Positions 39,028 through 47,713 of a DNA stretch of 64,000 nt are shown in pieces. Under the pieces are notes generated by a model. It saw nothing but the letters and a program-made list of their open reading frames with translations. It was not told the DNA's origin and searched no databases. Origin of the DNA: Luteimonas deserti (GTDB lineage: Bacteria; Pseudomonadota; Gammaproteobacteria; Xanthomonadales; Xanthomonadaceae); the NCBI RefSeq assembly GCF_013425765.1, contig NZ_JACCJZ010000010.1, forward strand, positions 62,001 to 126,000. The letters run 5' to 3'. The position numbers were made by a program, and so were the translations under genes. Position 1 is the stretch's first letter. Every line of letters starts with the position of its first letter.

Positions 39028-39522
39028 TCAATCGCGTCCGTGTACGCCGTCCACCTGCAGCGGCACGGCGCCGTCGAACTTCACCGTCGACCACACCACC
39101 ATGCTCTCGTAACGCCGCACGACCGGGTCGGCGGTCAGCTCGCGCTGGCCCCAGCGCTCGAACGCGGCCGGATCCGCCGCGTGCACCACCAGCACGAAGT
39201 CGACCGCGCCGGAGACCGAGTAGCACTGCGTGACCTCGGGCAACTGGCGCATCCGCGTCTGGAAGCGCTGCAGCAGCTCGGGTGACTCGCGCTCGAAACT
39301 GACCTGCACGATCACCTGGATGCCGGGCATCAGGTTGCGGTCCAGCACCGCGACCTCGCGCTGGATCACGCCATCGCGCCGCAGCGCCTCGATCCGCCGG
39401 CGCACGCTCGATTCGGACATGTGGCTGCGCGCGGCCAGGCGACCCGGGCCCTGGCGCGCGTCCTCCTGCAGCAGGGCGAGCAGGGCCCTGTCCTTCGCAT
39501 CGAGGAAGCGGGCGGCAGGCAT
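39028..39522 (-). CDS. Lrp/AsnC family transcriptional regulator
   Basis: 164 residues. The N-terminal helix-turn-helix (about 8-65) contains LDAKDRALLALLQEDARQG and MSESSVRRRIEALRRDGVI, close to the classical Lrp recognition helix. The RAM domain (75-150) has IQVIVQVSFERESPELLQRF, VTQCYSVSGAVDFVLVVHA and a typical ligand loop. Its transcription is away from the serine-hydrolase gene (39646), 123 bp apart, so that gene may be a target. The regulating amino acid is unknown. Start at 39522 gives MPAARFLDAKD, the family form. Confidence 0.9.
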   Translation of the reverse strand: MPAARFLDAKDRALLALLQEDARQGPGRLAARSHMSESSVRRRIEALRRDGVIQREVAVLDRNLMPGIQVIVQVSFERESPELLQRFQTRMRQLPEVTQCYSVSGAVDFVLVVHAADPAAFERWGQRELTADPVVRRYESMVVWSTVKFDGAVPLQVDGVHGRD

Positions 39523-39645
39523 GGGCGATTCCGTGCAGGAGGCGGCGAAGATTGGCGGCAGGCGCTCGAACCGTCAACGCGGATGCGCACATCGCGCCAT
39601 TGCGGCTGCCTAGACTGTCCGCGTCAACCGCTTCGAAGGCCCGCC

Positions 39646-40920
39646 ATGCCGCTGATCCGCCGTTTCGCGTCGCACGCGCTGTGTCTGGGCGCGCTGTCCC
39701 TCCTGCCGTCCGCCGCGGCGGCCGATGCGCTTCCCGGCTATTGCGGCATGGTCACGCATGCGGGCGGCGCCGCCCAGGCACGGGCGTCGGGTCACGCCGA
39801 CGTGGCAGGCGGCCGCGCCTATACCGTCGACACGCCGCAGCCCGTCGGCTCGGTCAGCAAGACCTTCATCGGTCTGGCACTGGCCCAACTGGTCCAGGCG
39901 GGCGAGATCGACCTCGATGCGCCGGTGGGCGAGCTGCTGGGGTGGCCGGTAATCAACCCGCGCCACCCAGCCCGCAGCGTCACCCTGAGGCACCTGGCCA
40001 CGCACACCAGCGGCATCTACGACGACGAGGCCACATATGCATCGGCGTACGTGCCCGAGGGCCAGCCGGTGGCCGATCTCGGCGCATTCCTGCGCGCCTA
40101 CATGACCGCGGACGCCGCCGGCGGCGCGCCGTCGCGGTTCCGTCGCTGGGCACCCGGCACCCGCTACGAGTACAGCAACATCGGCGCGGCCCTCGCCGCC
40201 CTGGTGGTCGAGACGCGGACCGGCACCGCGTTCGCCGACCACGTGCGCGCGCGCATCCTGCAGCCGCTGCACATGACGCGCAGCGGCTATCCCGGCTTCG
40301 TGGACACGTACGGCGCTCAGGCGATCCTCTACGACCGCGGCACGCCGGTGCCCCCGTACCGGCTGGTGACCTATCCCGACGGCGGTCTGGTCTCCACCTG
40401 CGCCGACCTGCAGCGCTTCACGGTCGCCGTGATCGACGCCTACGCGGGAAAGCCGTCCGCGCTGGACCCCGCGGCCGTCGCGCTGATGCTGGCGCCGCAA
40501 TGGTCCAGGTCGCCACCGGGCGTGCCTGACGCGCTGGCCAATCACGGCCTGTTCTGGGAACACCGCCGCAGCGGCGCGATCGGCCACACAGGCGGCGACC
40601 CCGGTCTCGCCGCGCTGCTGGCGATCGAGCCGGCGCATGCGTCCGCGCGGGTGCAGCTCACCAACACCGCACTGGACGAGGATGCGGCCGCGGCGTCCGA
40701 GTTCATGCGCAACTGGCGGGCGCTGGGCGAAGACGCGCCGGCGTCGGACACCGGGATCGACACGCAGAAGCAGCGGACGGGCGCGCCGTCGTCACTCCGC
40801 ATACGCGGCGACACGGTGACGGCGCTCTCGGGGTCAGGGCATGGCATCCGCCGGGCGACGCGGCGCGTTCGCCTTTCGAGCCGTCACGCCCTTGCGTCGT
40901 CGCGCTGTCCGGGACAGTGA
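39646..40920 (+). CDS. Exported serine hydrolase (class C beta-lactamase/DD-peptidase fold)
   Basis: 424 residues from the ATG at 39646. Signal peptide LGALSLLPSAAAADA (about 15-28). Active-site motifs are SVSK (Ser69, Lys72), YSN within YEYSNIGAALAAL, and HTGG in GHTGGDPGLAA taking the place of KTG. The block between them (TLRHLATHTSGIYDDE) is standard for beta-lactamase-like serine hydrolases, which act on peptidoglycan peptides or esters. The last 50 residues (after ALGEDAPASDT) are Arg/Ser/Thr-rich and look unrelated to the domain, possibly an extension created by loss of a stop. Possible control by the divergent Lrp gene. Confidence 0.82.
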   Translation: MPLIRRFASHALCLGALSLLPSAAAADALPGYCGMVTHAGGAAQARASGHADVAGGRAYTVDTPQPVGSVSKTFIGLALAQLVQAGEIDLDAPVGELLGWPVINPRHPARSVTLRHLATHTSGIYDDEATYASAYVPEGQPVADLGAFLRAYMTADAAGGAPSRFRRWAPGTRYEYSNIGAALAALVVETRTGTAFADHVRARILQPLHMTRSGYPGFVDTYGAQAILYDRGTPVPPYRLVTYPDGGLVSTCADLQRFTVAVIDAYAGKPSALDPAAVALMLAPQWSRSPPGVPDALANHGLFWEHRRSGAIGHTGGDPGLAALLAIEPAHASARVQLTNTALDEDAAAASEFMRNWRALGEDAPASDTGIDTQKQRTGAPSSLRIRGDTVTALSGSGHGIRRATRRVRLSSRHALASSRCPGQ

Positions 40921-40958
40921 TCATCCGCAGGCACCGCAGCTGCGCGTCCATGTCGGTG

Positions 40959-41837
40959 CTAGCGCAGGGGTTCGGCCGGCGCCGCCGCAGCACCGATGAA
41001 GCGGCCATCACCGACGTCCTCCGCCCGCCAGCCACGGTCGGCGTCCAGTCCGGTGACCCACCAGGTGTGCGCGTCGATGCGCAGCGGGCCGCGCACGCGC
41101 TCGTGGAAGCGGGTGGGCAACATGACGCCTGCCAGCGCGCGGTAGCCCGAAAACGTCGTGTCCACGTGCGCGCCCTGCGTGGTCGGAAAGCCGTTCAGGG
41201 TGAGGTGCACGCGATGCAGCAGGTGGGAGTCCGGGCCGAGCCACGCCACCACCTGGTCGCTCGCGGCCTCGCCGAAACCGGGGGCGATGTCCACCAGCAC
41301 CCGCGTGTAGGCACGCCCGCCTTCGCGCGCATCGGCCAAGCGCACCACCCGCGTGGCGCGGGCCGCGAGGAACGACGGACCGAAATGGAACAGCGCGAAG
41401 GCATCGGTCGTCATCGCCGCGGCGGCCAGCGTCTGCGCATCGCGTGTCGGCACGCCGTCGTAATACACCTCGATGCCCTGGGCCGTGCGCAGCACCTGCT
41501 TGGTGCCTGCCGGGCCCTGGTAGCGGATCGCGTGCACACCGGTGGACGGCGAATAGCGCGTCTCCGCCGTCACCCGGTAGTCCGCGTCGGTGACTACCGG
41601 CTGGATCCGCTTGATCAGCGCGAACCAGCGGCCGTCGCTCGCGTAGTTGAGGTCGCCCGAGCGTTCACGCAGGTCGCCGCCGTGCGCCGTCACGCTGCGC
41701 GCCAGCACGGCCTCCCCGTCGAGCCCGTCGTCCGCCACGTACGGCATCGACGCCTGCGGAAAGCCGGTGGCGCAGCCGGCCAGCCAGACGACGCTGGCCA
41801 GCAGCAGAACGAGCCGGGTAACCGTATGCATGGCCAT
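40959..41837 (-). CDS. Lipoprotein of unknown function
   Basis: About 292 residues; initiation at the ATG at 41837 or, two codons later, 41831. The leader VTRLVLLLASVVWLAGCATG has a perfect lipobox (LAGC). The mature protein is beta-rich and resembles LolA/LolB-type or outer-membrane lipoprotein-sorting folds in layout. It has GLDGEAVLARSVTAHGGDLR near the start, then a run of antiparallel-like strands (RWFALIKRIQPVVTDADYRV, GTKQVLRTAQGIEVYYDGVP) and a C-terminal TWWVTGLDADRGWRAEDV. Family not recognised beyond this. Lies downstream of mgtE, on the same strand. Confidence 0.65.
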   Translation of the reverse strand: MAMHTVTRLVLLLASVVWLAGCATGFPQASMPYVADDGLDGEAVLARSVTAHGGDLRERSGDLNYASDGRWFALIKRIQPVVTDADYRVTAETRYSPSTGVHAIRYQGPAGTKQVLRTAQGIEVYYDGVPTRDAQTLAAAAMTTDAFALFHFGPSFLAARATRVVRLADAREGGRAYTRVLVDIAPGFGEAASDQVVAWLGPDSHLLHRVHLTLNGFPTTQGAHVDTTFSGYRALAGVMLPTRFHERVRGPLRIDAHTWWVTGLDADRGWRAEDVGDGRFIGAAAAPAEPLR

Positions 41838-41926
41838 TGTTCCGTGCGAAACCTGCCATGCATACGCACGGAGCGCCGGGTTGGATCCTCGGACGTGCTC
41901 ATGGCGCACGGCGACATCCCGACTGC

Positions 41927-43328
41927 TCAGGACCCCAGCACCACCCGTGCGATGCCGAAGTACACCAGCACGCCGGCGACGTCCGCGATCGAGGTCACCA
42001 GCGGCCCGCTGGCGGTGGCCGGGTCCAGCCGGAACTTCGACAGTGCGAACGGCAGCGACATGCCGATCAGGCTGCCCAGCAGCACCACGATCACCATGGT
42101 GATCGCCACCACGGTCGCGATATCGGGGCCGCCGCGCCACAGGCCGATCGCGGAAATCGCCACCGCCATGGTCAGGCCGAGCAGGCCGGCCACGAGGACC
42201 TCGCGGCCGAGCATGCGACTCCAGTCCTGGGCGCGCACGTCGCCCGTCGCCAGCGCACGCACCATCAGCGTGGCCGACTGCGAGCCGGCATTGCCTGCGC
42301 TCGCGATCAGCAGCGGCAGGAAGAACAGCAGTGGCAGGTGGGCGGCGATGACGTCTTCGAAATGCGCGATGCCCGCGCCGGAGAAGATGTTGCCGAACAC
42401 CAGCAAGACCAGCCAGAACACCCGCAGCCGGTAGAGCTGGCGGATCGTCGCGCCACGGACCGTGCCGGCCAGGCGACCTGCGGTGCCGCCGGCGAGCAGC
42501 GCATCCTCGGTGGCCTCGGCCCGGACCACGTCCATCGCGTCGTCGGCGGTGACGATGCCGACCAGGCGGCCGTCGGCGTCGAGGATCGGCAGGGCGATGA
42601 AGTCGTAGCGGCCGATCAGCTCGGCCACCGTTTCCTGGTCGTCGCCCACGTGCGCGACGATCGGCCTGGGCTGCATCAGGTCGGCCACCAGCGCATCGGG
42701 CGCTGCGGTGATCAGGCGCCGCAGGGTGACCACCCCCACCAGATGCCGGGCATCGTCGATCACGTAGGCGTTGTAGATGGTCTCGGCATCGGGAGCGATG
42801 CGCCGCAGTTCCTCCACCGCCTGCTGCGCGGTCAAGCCGGGAGCCAGCGCGGCGTAGTCGGAGGTCATGATCGCGCCGGCGGTGTCCTGGCCGTAGGCGC
42901 TCAGCCGGCGGATGTCCTCCCGCTGGGCCTGGGCGAGCGCGGGCAGCACCTGCGCGCACTGCTCGGACGGCAGGGCGTTGAACAGGTCGGCACGCTCGTC
43001 GGCCGACATGTGCTCCAGCAGCTCGGTCAGCGCGGCACGCGGCACCACCGCGACCAGGCCCGACTGCATGTGCAGCGGCAGATAGCCGAACACCGCCGCC
43101 CGTTGCGGCGGGGCCAGCAGCGGCAATGCGCGTGCGGCCTGCGCGGGCTCGAGATGCGCCAGCGCATCGGCCACGTCGGCCGGGAGGGCGTCGTCGAGCC
43201 AGCTCGACAGCAGGCCGCAGTCGTCGCGCGCCAGGCACCTCGATCTGGCGCGCGGCATGCGCGGCGTCGAAGCGGCGGTCGTGACCGCGCAGGCGCGGTC
43301 CGGCAAGCGGATTGGGGAGGGTGTGCAT
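41927..43328 (-). CDS. mgtE: Magnesium transporter MgtE, apparent frameshift near N terminus
   Basis: The main frame (41927 to about 43237) holds the MgtE N domain (LPADVADALAHLEPAQAARA, MSADERADLFNAL), two CBS domains with YNAYVIDDARHLVGVVTL and FIALPILDADGRLVGIVT, and five membrane helices. The pore region reads PLLIASAGNAGSQSATLMVRAL. MgtE is a Mg-gated divalent-cation channel in the inner membrane. In that frame the only upstream starts are a TTG at 43306 and an ATG at 43258. A better start, ATG 43328 with GGAGG 7 bases before, lies in another frame (MHTLPNPLAGPRLRG ... AHAARQIE) that joins CLARDDCGLLSSWLDD only if one base is skipped (or two are missing) at about 43238. The feature spans both frames. 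Confidence 0.82.
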
Positions 43329-43550
43329 GCGTCGTCCTCCGCCCGCGGGCGCGGCGGCGACGAACGGGCTCAGACGTCCGTCGGCCTCACCGCGTGCCCG
43401 GGGGCGCGCTGGGGGATGGTCGGGGCAGGTCGGGGTCGACTGTCGGTGTCCATGGCAGGCGGATGCAGGCCGGGGCCGGTGGGCAAGTCTAGCGACGCTC
43501 GCGTGACCACCACCGCGACATCCCTGCACCGCGGGCCTCGCACGGGACCG

Positions 43551-44099
43551 TCAGTCGGCGGCCTTCGGCGCCGACATGGCGTTGCTGTAGATCCCCGAGC
43601 GGTCGAAGCAGCATGCCCGCCGCTTGCCCGCGGCGAGCATGTCGCAGGCCGTCGCCAGGCGTTTGACGCGGGTCTCGGCCTTCTTGCCGGAGGTGATCCA
43701 GTGGATCCAGTCGCGCCGCTGCGCCGGCGTGAGAGTCGGCCACTGCGCAGCCGCAGCCGGATGGGCCGCCAGTGCCGCGACCACGTCGTCCGGCATCTCG
43801 GGGTCCGGTTCCTCGGCGAGCGGGGCGAAGACCAGGGCCACGCGGTCGCCGTCGGCGACACCCGCGGCGTCGCGCAAGGCGGCATCCACCTTCAGCCAGT
43901 GGCTGCCCTGCCCATCGGGCTGCAGCGTCGCGGTGAAACCGTGCCCGGCGAGCGTGCCCTGCACCGTCACCAGTCCGCGCGTGGGCAGGCCGGCGCTGGC
44001 GGCGGCCGGGAGCACCAGAAACGACCAGGTCGCATCCGCCGGCTCGGCGGGGCGTCGCAGACGGGCCCGGCAGCGGACGGTGCGCGACGTCGGAGGCAT
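43551..44099 (-). CDS. DUF1905/YdeI-domain protein
   Basis: 182 residues from the ATG at 44099. The N-terminal DUF1905 part (about 8-100) has FLVLPAAASAGLPTRGLVTV, GHGFTATLQPDGQGSHWLKV and GDRVALVFAPLAEEPDPEMP. The C-terminal part is the YdeI/OmpD-associated helical module (PDDVVAALAAHPAAAAQWPT, TPAQRRDWIHWITSGKKAET, RVKRLATACDMLAAGKR). This two-domain layout is a common cytosolic protein of unknown function. A terminal CFDRSGIYSNAMSAPKAAD follows. It stands alone, upstream of mgtE on the same strand with about 220 bp between. Confidence 0.85.
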   Translation of the reverse strand: MPPTSRTVRCRARLRRPAEPADATWSFLVLPAAASAGLPTRGLVTVQGTLAGHGFTATLQPDGQGSHWLKVDAALRDAAGVADGDRVALVFAPLAEEPDPEMPDDVVAALAAHPAAAAQWPTLTPAQRRDWIHWITSGKKAETRVKRLATACDMLAAGKRRACCFDRSGIYSNAMSAPKAAD

Positions 44100-44431
44100 G
44101 GGTGGTTCCGCGCTGAGTGAAGGGCCAAGCATGACGGTCCGGCGCGCGCATGTGAACCAGGGTCGGCCGAGCCGGCGCGCGTGCGCCGTGGCCGCGAGCC
44201 GGGCACTCGACGCCGCAGCCGGCTCTCCCATCGGCGTCGATCGAGTGTCGGGCAACGCCGCCGCGTGCCCGCCCGGATACGGCGCTCGCCGCACGGGATC
44301 GCGATACCGGGGACGCCCTGCCGTGTGAACCCGGCCCATGCCCGCGAGGCAGGATCCGTCATCGAAACGCGACGCCACGGGGGGCGCGCCCGTTGCTAAC
44401 ATCCGGCCGGGTTTCACTCCCCCAGCACGCG
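44100..44431. other. Intergenic stretch between divergent genes
   Basis: About 330 bp between the DUF1905 gene and the DUF4932 lipoprotein gene. It must hold both promoters; no clear boxes or repeats stand out. Confidence 0.35.
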
Positions 44432-45541
44432 ATGCGCATTCTCCTCATCGGCCTCGTCCTGTTGTTCGCCGCCTGCAGCCAGCCACCGACGCGCGAGGAC
44501 GCGGCGCGTGCGAGCCGGCCCGCGCCGCCGCCGATCCGCCACGTGGTCGCGGTGCACCGGGGCACCGAACTGCTGCACATCATCAACTACCTCGCGCGGG
44601 TCTACGGGCCGCCGGTCCGCGACTACGACTATCGCAACGAGGTGGATGCCTGGTTCGGGCATCTGCGCGAGCATCCCGCGGTGGTGCATGCCCGCACGCT
44701 GCCGTACAACGATTTCGCCGAGCTCGGCTGGGCCCTGGAGTGGCCGGGGCCCCGGGTGGTGGAGCCCGAGGGGTTCGGACATCTCGGCCTGATCAAGGAC
44801 GAGGCCTATCTGCGTGACTACCTGCGCCTGGCGGTGGAATTCGCGCAGGTGTCGGATTTCGAGGGCTTCTTCGCCGCGCACGAGGCCGATTACGCGCGCT
44901 GGGTGGCCCAGTTCGAGACCCGGCTGGCCGCCGTGGACCCGCTGACGCCGCTGGCCGATCTCTACGGCACCGGCCTCGACAAGACCCTGTACTTCTCGAT
45001 CTCGCCGCTCGGCGTGGTGCTCAAGGCCAACATCGTCATCGACGAGGTGGCGCCGCGGCATGCCGGGTACGGCCCGATCCTGGTGCCGTTCGATCCGCGG
45101 TTCCTGCCCGAGGGGCCGACGGATGCCGCGCGCTTCGATTACGCCGACATGCCGCTGGCCAATGCGGTCTGGCACGAGGCCACCCACATCGCCCTCGAGC
45201 AGTTCGCGCACGGTCAGCGCGACGTGCTCAAGGACATCGACTACGCCGACGATTTCTCGCGGCAGTTCAAGGTCTTCGACGACCCGCGTCTGGACACCTA
45301 CTTCTTCGTGCACGAGGTGCTGGCGGACGCCGTGGCCATCCACCTGAAGGGCGAGCGCTTCGGCGCCGATGCCGCCGAGACCCATCTGGCGCAGAACGAG
45401 GCGATGGGCGGCGTGCTGTACCGGCCGGTCGTCACCCATCTGCGCGAGCGCTACGCCCCGGGCCGTGCGACCCGCGATTTCCGTGCCCATCTGCCGACCC
45501 TCGCCGCATTCATCAGCAGCGTGGACGACGGGGCGCGATAG
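44432..45541 (+). CDS. DUF4932-type lipoprotein with HExxH motif
   Basis: 369 residues from the ATG at 44432. The leader LLIGLVLLFAACSQPP has a lipobox Cys at about 16. The mature protein has a zinc-protease-like motif, AVWHEATHIALEQF (HEATH), followed about 45 residues later by YFFVHEVLADAVAIHLKG, whose Glu/His could complete the site. An N-terminal LLHIINYLARVYGPPVRDYD and KTLYFSISPLGVVLKANIVI match the DUF4932 family as I know it. Probably a periplasmic or surface metalloprotein. It converges with the glutaredoxin-MauE gene across a 16-bp perfect palindrome. Confidence 0.75.
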   Translation: MRILLIGLVLLFAACSQPPTREDAARASRPAPPPIRHVVAVHRGTELLHIINYLARVYGPPVRDYDYRNEVDAWFGHLREHPAVVHARTLPYNDFAELGWALEWPGPRVVEPEGFGHLGLIKDEAYLRDYLRLAVEFAQVSDFEGFFAAHEADYARWVAQFETRLAAVDPLTPLADLYGTGLDKTLYFSISPLGVVLKANIVIDEVAPRHAGYGPILVPFDPRFLPEGPTDAARFDYADMPLANAVWHEATHIALEQFAHGQRDVLKDIDYADDFSRQFKVFDDPRLDTYFFVHEVLADAVAIHLKGERFGADAAETHLAQNEAMGGVLYRPVVTHLRERYAPGRATRDFRAHLPTLAAFISSVDDGAR

Positions 45542-45557
45542 GCCGGCGCGCGCCGGC
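45542..45557. terminator. Possible bidirectional terminator palindrome
   Basis: GCCGGCGCGCGCCGGC is a perfect 16-bp palindrome placed between two converging genes. It lacks a T-run on either side, so it may only stabilise or pause transcripts. Confidence 0.3.
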
Positions 45558-45583
45558 GCCGCGCGCCGCACCCATCACGGCAC

Positions 45584-46372
45584 TCACATCCCCTGCGCCC
45601 ACCCCGGCAGCCGTGTGAACGCGCCCGGTGCCATCCAGATCGCCATGGCGATCATCATCAGGTTCTCGGTCAGCGAGACGAAACCGAGCGGTACGTTGCT
45701 GGCACCGCCCACGCAGGCGCATGTCAGTTCGCGGCGGTCCACGTAGACGGCCTTGAACACCGACACCGCGCCCACCGTGCCGATGAACAGCGCCACCGGC
45801 ACCGAGAGCCAGGTCAGCACGCCGGCGATCATCAGCACGCCCGCCAGGCCTTCCGCGAACGGATACACGTAGGAATAGGGCACCCAGCGCCGGGCCAGCA
45901 GATCGTAGTTGAGGAACATCGTGGCGAAGCTGCCGAGGTTCTGCAGTTTCAGCAGGGCCAGCACCGCCATGCTGAAGGCGATGAACCACTCGCCCGCGCG
46001 TACGGTGAACGGCGTGCCGTACACCGCGGTGCTCGCCGCCAGCGCCATCAGCAGGGTCATGCCGAACAGCGCGGCGACCGGGCGATAACTGGTCGCCTCG
46101 GGGTCGACGACGCGCTTGCCGAAATGCCGGCGCAGAGCGTCGTAGCCGCCGATGCGCGCGCCGTCGATGAAGGTCTGCGGGGTGGTCGCCACGCCGTGCT
46201 CGGCTTTGAACGCATCCACGGCCTCGCGCGAGGTCAGCCAGTGGTCCTCGACCTCGAAGCCCTGCCGCCGCAGCAGGTCGCGCGCCTTCAGGCCGTAGGG
46301 GCAGACGTGCTGGTCCATCACCATGCGGTACAGGGTGGCGCGTGGGCGCGCCGGGTGGCGGGCAGTGCGCAT
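45584..46372 (-). CDS. Glutaredoxin-MauE fusion membrane protein
   Basis: 262 residues. The first 90 are a glutaredoxin domain: VMDQHVCPYGLKARDLLRRQ with a monothiol-type CPYG (Cys24), then the cis-Pro TTPQTFIDGARIGGYDAL. The rest is a four-helix MauE/DoxX-like membrane module (about 98-118, 130-150, 160-215, 230-250) with conserved FATMFLNYDLLARRWVPYSY and, before the last helix, ELTCACVGGAS, a paired-Cys motif. The soluble thiol domain fused to a Cys-bearing membrane module suggests electron or disulfide transfer across the inner membrane. Such fusions occur in other proteobacteria; the substrate is unknown. Confidence 0.82.
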   Translation of the reverse strand: MRTARHPARPRATLYRMVMDQHVCPYGLKARDLLRRQGFEVEDHWLTSREAVDAFKAEHGVATTPQTFIDGARIGGYDALRRHFGKRVVDPEATSYRPVAALFGMTLLMALAASTAVYGTPFTVRAGEWFIAFSMAVLALLKLQNLGSFATMFLNYDLLARRWVPYSYVYPFAEGLAGVLMIAGVLTWLSVPVALFIGTVGAVSVFKAVYVDRRELTCACVGGASNVPLGFVSLTENLMMIAMAIWMAPGAFTRLPGWAQGM

Positions 46373-46901
46373 GACGGTCTCCGATCCACGTTGGATTCAC
46401 GACGGACGCCCATGCTAGGCCCCGCGCCGTAGGACGGAGTCAAGCGATGCCGCGCTCGATCGGCCGGTTCACCCATCTGCCGCGTCGGCGCGTGAACCCT
46501 ACGTTTCAACAGAGGCTGATCGAGACGTCCGAACAGGGCGCCGCCATTCGTCGCCGACGCCCGGCGAACGTGGCCGGCGGCGTGTCATCCGCATGGCCCG
46601 GCGCGCCGGTCTCAAGCTGGAGGATCTCCCCGCGCCGCGCGCGCTCGACGCCCGGACAGGACGGTGGTGCGTAGGCGGCTCGCCCGGAACGGCATCACCG
46701 GGCTGGACGCGCGGATCGCGGCGCCGAGCCCTGTACGTGACGAGCCGCAGACGCTCGCGCGGGAGCGCGGTGCGAAGGCGAGGAGGCCGGGCCCATCCGG
46801 GCCTCGTGCCAGGACGGGCGGCGTGGTGTGTCCGGGCCGCCGGACCGTCGCCTGCAGCCGGCCAAAGCGAACTGCGCGGGTCGACCGGCGCGGGCCCGGT
46901 G
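46373..46901. other. Non-coding stretch upstream of glutaredoxin-MauE gene
   Basis: About 530 bp with only noise-like open frames (Arg-rich on every strand). It contains the probable promoter of the glutaredoxin-MauE gene at its left end; nothing else was recognised. Confidence 0.35.
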
Positions 46902-47282
46902 TCAATGCGCTCCGGGTGCACGGGCGGCGTCGTGCCCTTCCGTCAGCCCCGCACGCAGCGCCGACCACTGCAGCATCGCATCCAGCGCCGGGCACAGCGC
47001 CTGGCCCCAGGGCGTGAGCCGGTAGTCGACCTTCGGCGGCACCTGCGGATACACCGTGCGCGTCACCAGGCCGTCGGCCTCGAGCTGGCGCAGCTGCTGG
47101 GCCAGCATCTTCTGCGAGATGCCGGGCACGAGGCGCTCCAGATCGGAATAGCGCTGCACCTGCCCGCCGAACAGATGGAACAGCAACTCCAGCTTCCAGC
47201 GTCCTTCGAGCAGGCGAAGTACCGCCTCCACATCGCGTGCGGCAGCTTCGGGCGTACGGGGCTCACCGATCGGTGCGGTCAC
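46902..47282 (-). CDS. HxlR family transcriptional regulator
   Basis: 126 residues from a GTG at 47282. The winged helix region contains LLEGRWKLELLFHLFGGQVQ, YSDLERLVPGISQKMLAQQL and RQLEADGLVTRTVYPQVPPK, then VDYRLTPWGQALCPALDAM, which are the HxlR hallmarks. The family senses reactive electrophiles or oxidants through cysteines or works as a simple repressor; here the only Cys is late (about residue 97). It is divergent from a SnoaL-like gene 76 bp away, the likely target. Confidence 0.9.
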   Translation of the reverse strand: MTAPIGEPRTPEAAARDVEAVLRLLEGRWKLELLFHLFGGQVQRYSDLERLVPGISQKMLAQQLRQLEADGLVTRTVYPQVPPKVDYRLTPWGQALCPALDAMLQWSALRAGLTEGHDAARAPGAH

Positions 47283-47298
47283 TTACCTTCCGGTACGT
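47281..47298. promoter_or_regulatory. Imperfect palindrome, possible HxlR operator
   Basis: ACTTACCTTCCGGTACGT contains TACC-N4-GGTA and matches its reverse complement at 12 of 18 positions. It covers the GTG start of the HxlR gene and lies 60 bp upstream of the divergent SnoaL-like gene. This position would allow one protein to regulate both genes. Inference from position and symmetry only. Confidence 0.3.
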
Positions 47299-47358
47299 TC
47301 TTGATGCATTCCGAGTCTATGACCACCATCCGGGGCAGACAAACCCCAGGACACTGAC

Positions 47359-47685
47359 ATGACGCCTTCGCTTCCCGACGTGGTGGTCGACTACTTCCGC
47401 ATCAGCAACGGCGGCGACGATGCCGCGCTCGGCGCCTGCTTCACCGACGACGCCGTGGTGCACGACGAAGGCGGCACCCACCGCGGCCACGCCGACATCC
47501 AGGCCTGGAAACGCGCCGCGCGCAGCAAGTACGACTATTCGGTCACGCCGGTCGACAGCCACCGCGACGGCGATCGCCTGACCGTCTCCGCCGAGCTCGT
47601 CGGCAATTTCCCGGGCAGCCCGGTGACTGTGGACCACGTGTTCGAGCTCGCGGGTGAGCGCATCCGCGCGCTGCGGATCGGCTGA
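47359..47685 (+). CDS. SnoaL-like nuclear-transport-factor-2 fold protein
   Basis: 108 residues from the ATG at 47359, with CCCCAGGACAC just upstream. SnoaL-like layout: VVVDYFRISNGGDDAALGAC, FTDDAVVHDEGGTHRGHADI, KYDYSVTPVDSHRDGDRLTV and a closing VTVDHVFELAGERIRALRIG strand. Cytosolic, no signal peptide. Small ketosteroid-isomerase-like enzymes of this type are often under HxlR or TetR repressors and co-occur with SDR or quinone metabolism. Divergent from the HxlR gene; substrate unknown. Confidence 0.85.
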   Translation: MTPSLPDVVVDYFRISNGGDDAALGACFTDDAVVHDEGGTHRGHADIQAWKRAARSKYDYSVTPVDSHRDGDRLTVSAELVGNFPGSPVTVDHVFELAGERIRALRIG

Positions 47686-47713
47686 GCGCGCCGGCCGCGT
47701 TGCAGCGCACACG

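Noticed and set aside
40920-40958. Terminator between the serine hydrolase and the lipoprotein gene
   Set aside because: Too short a gap and no hairpin with a T-run on either strand.
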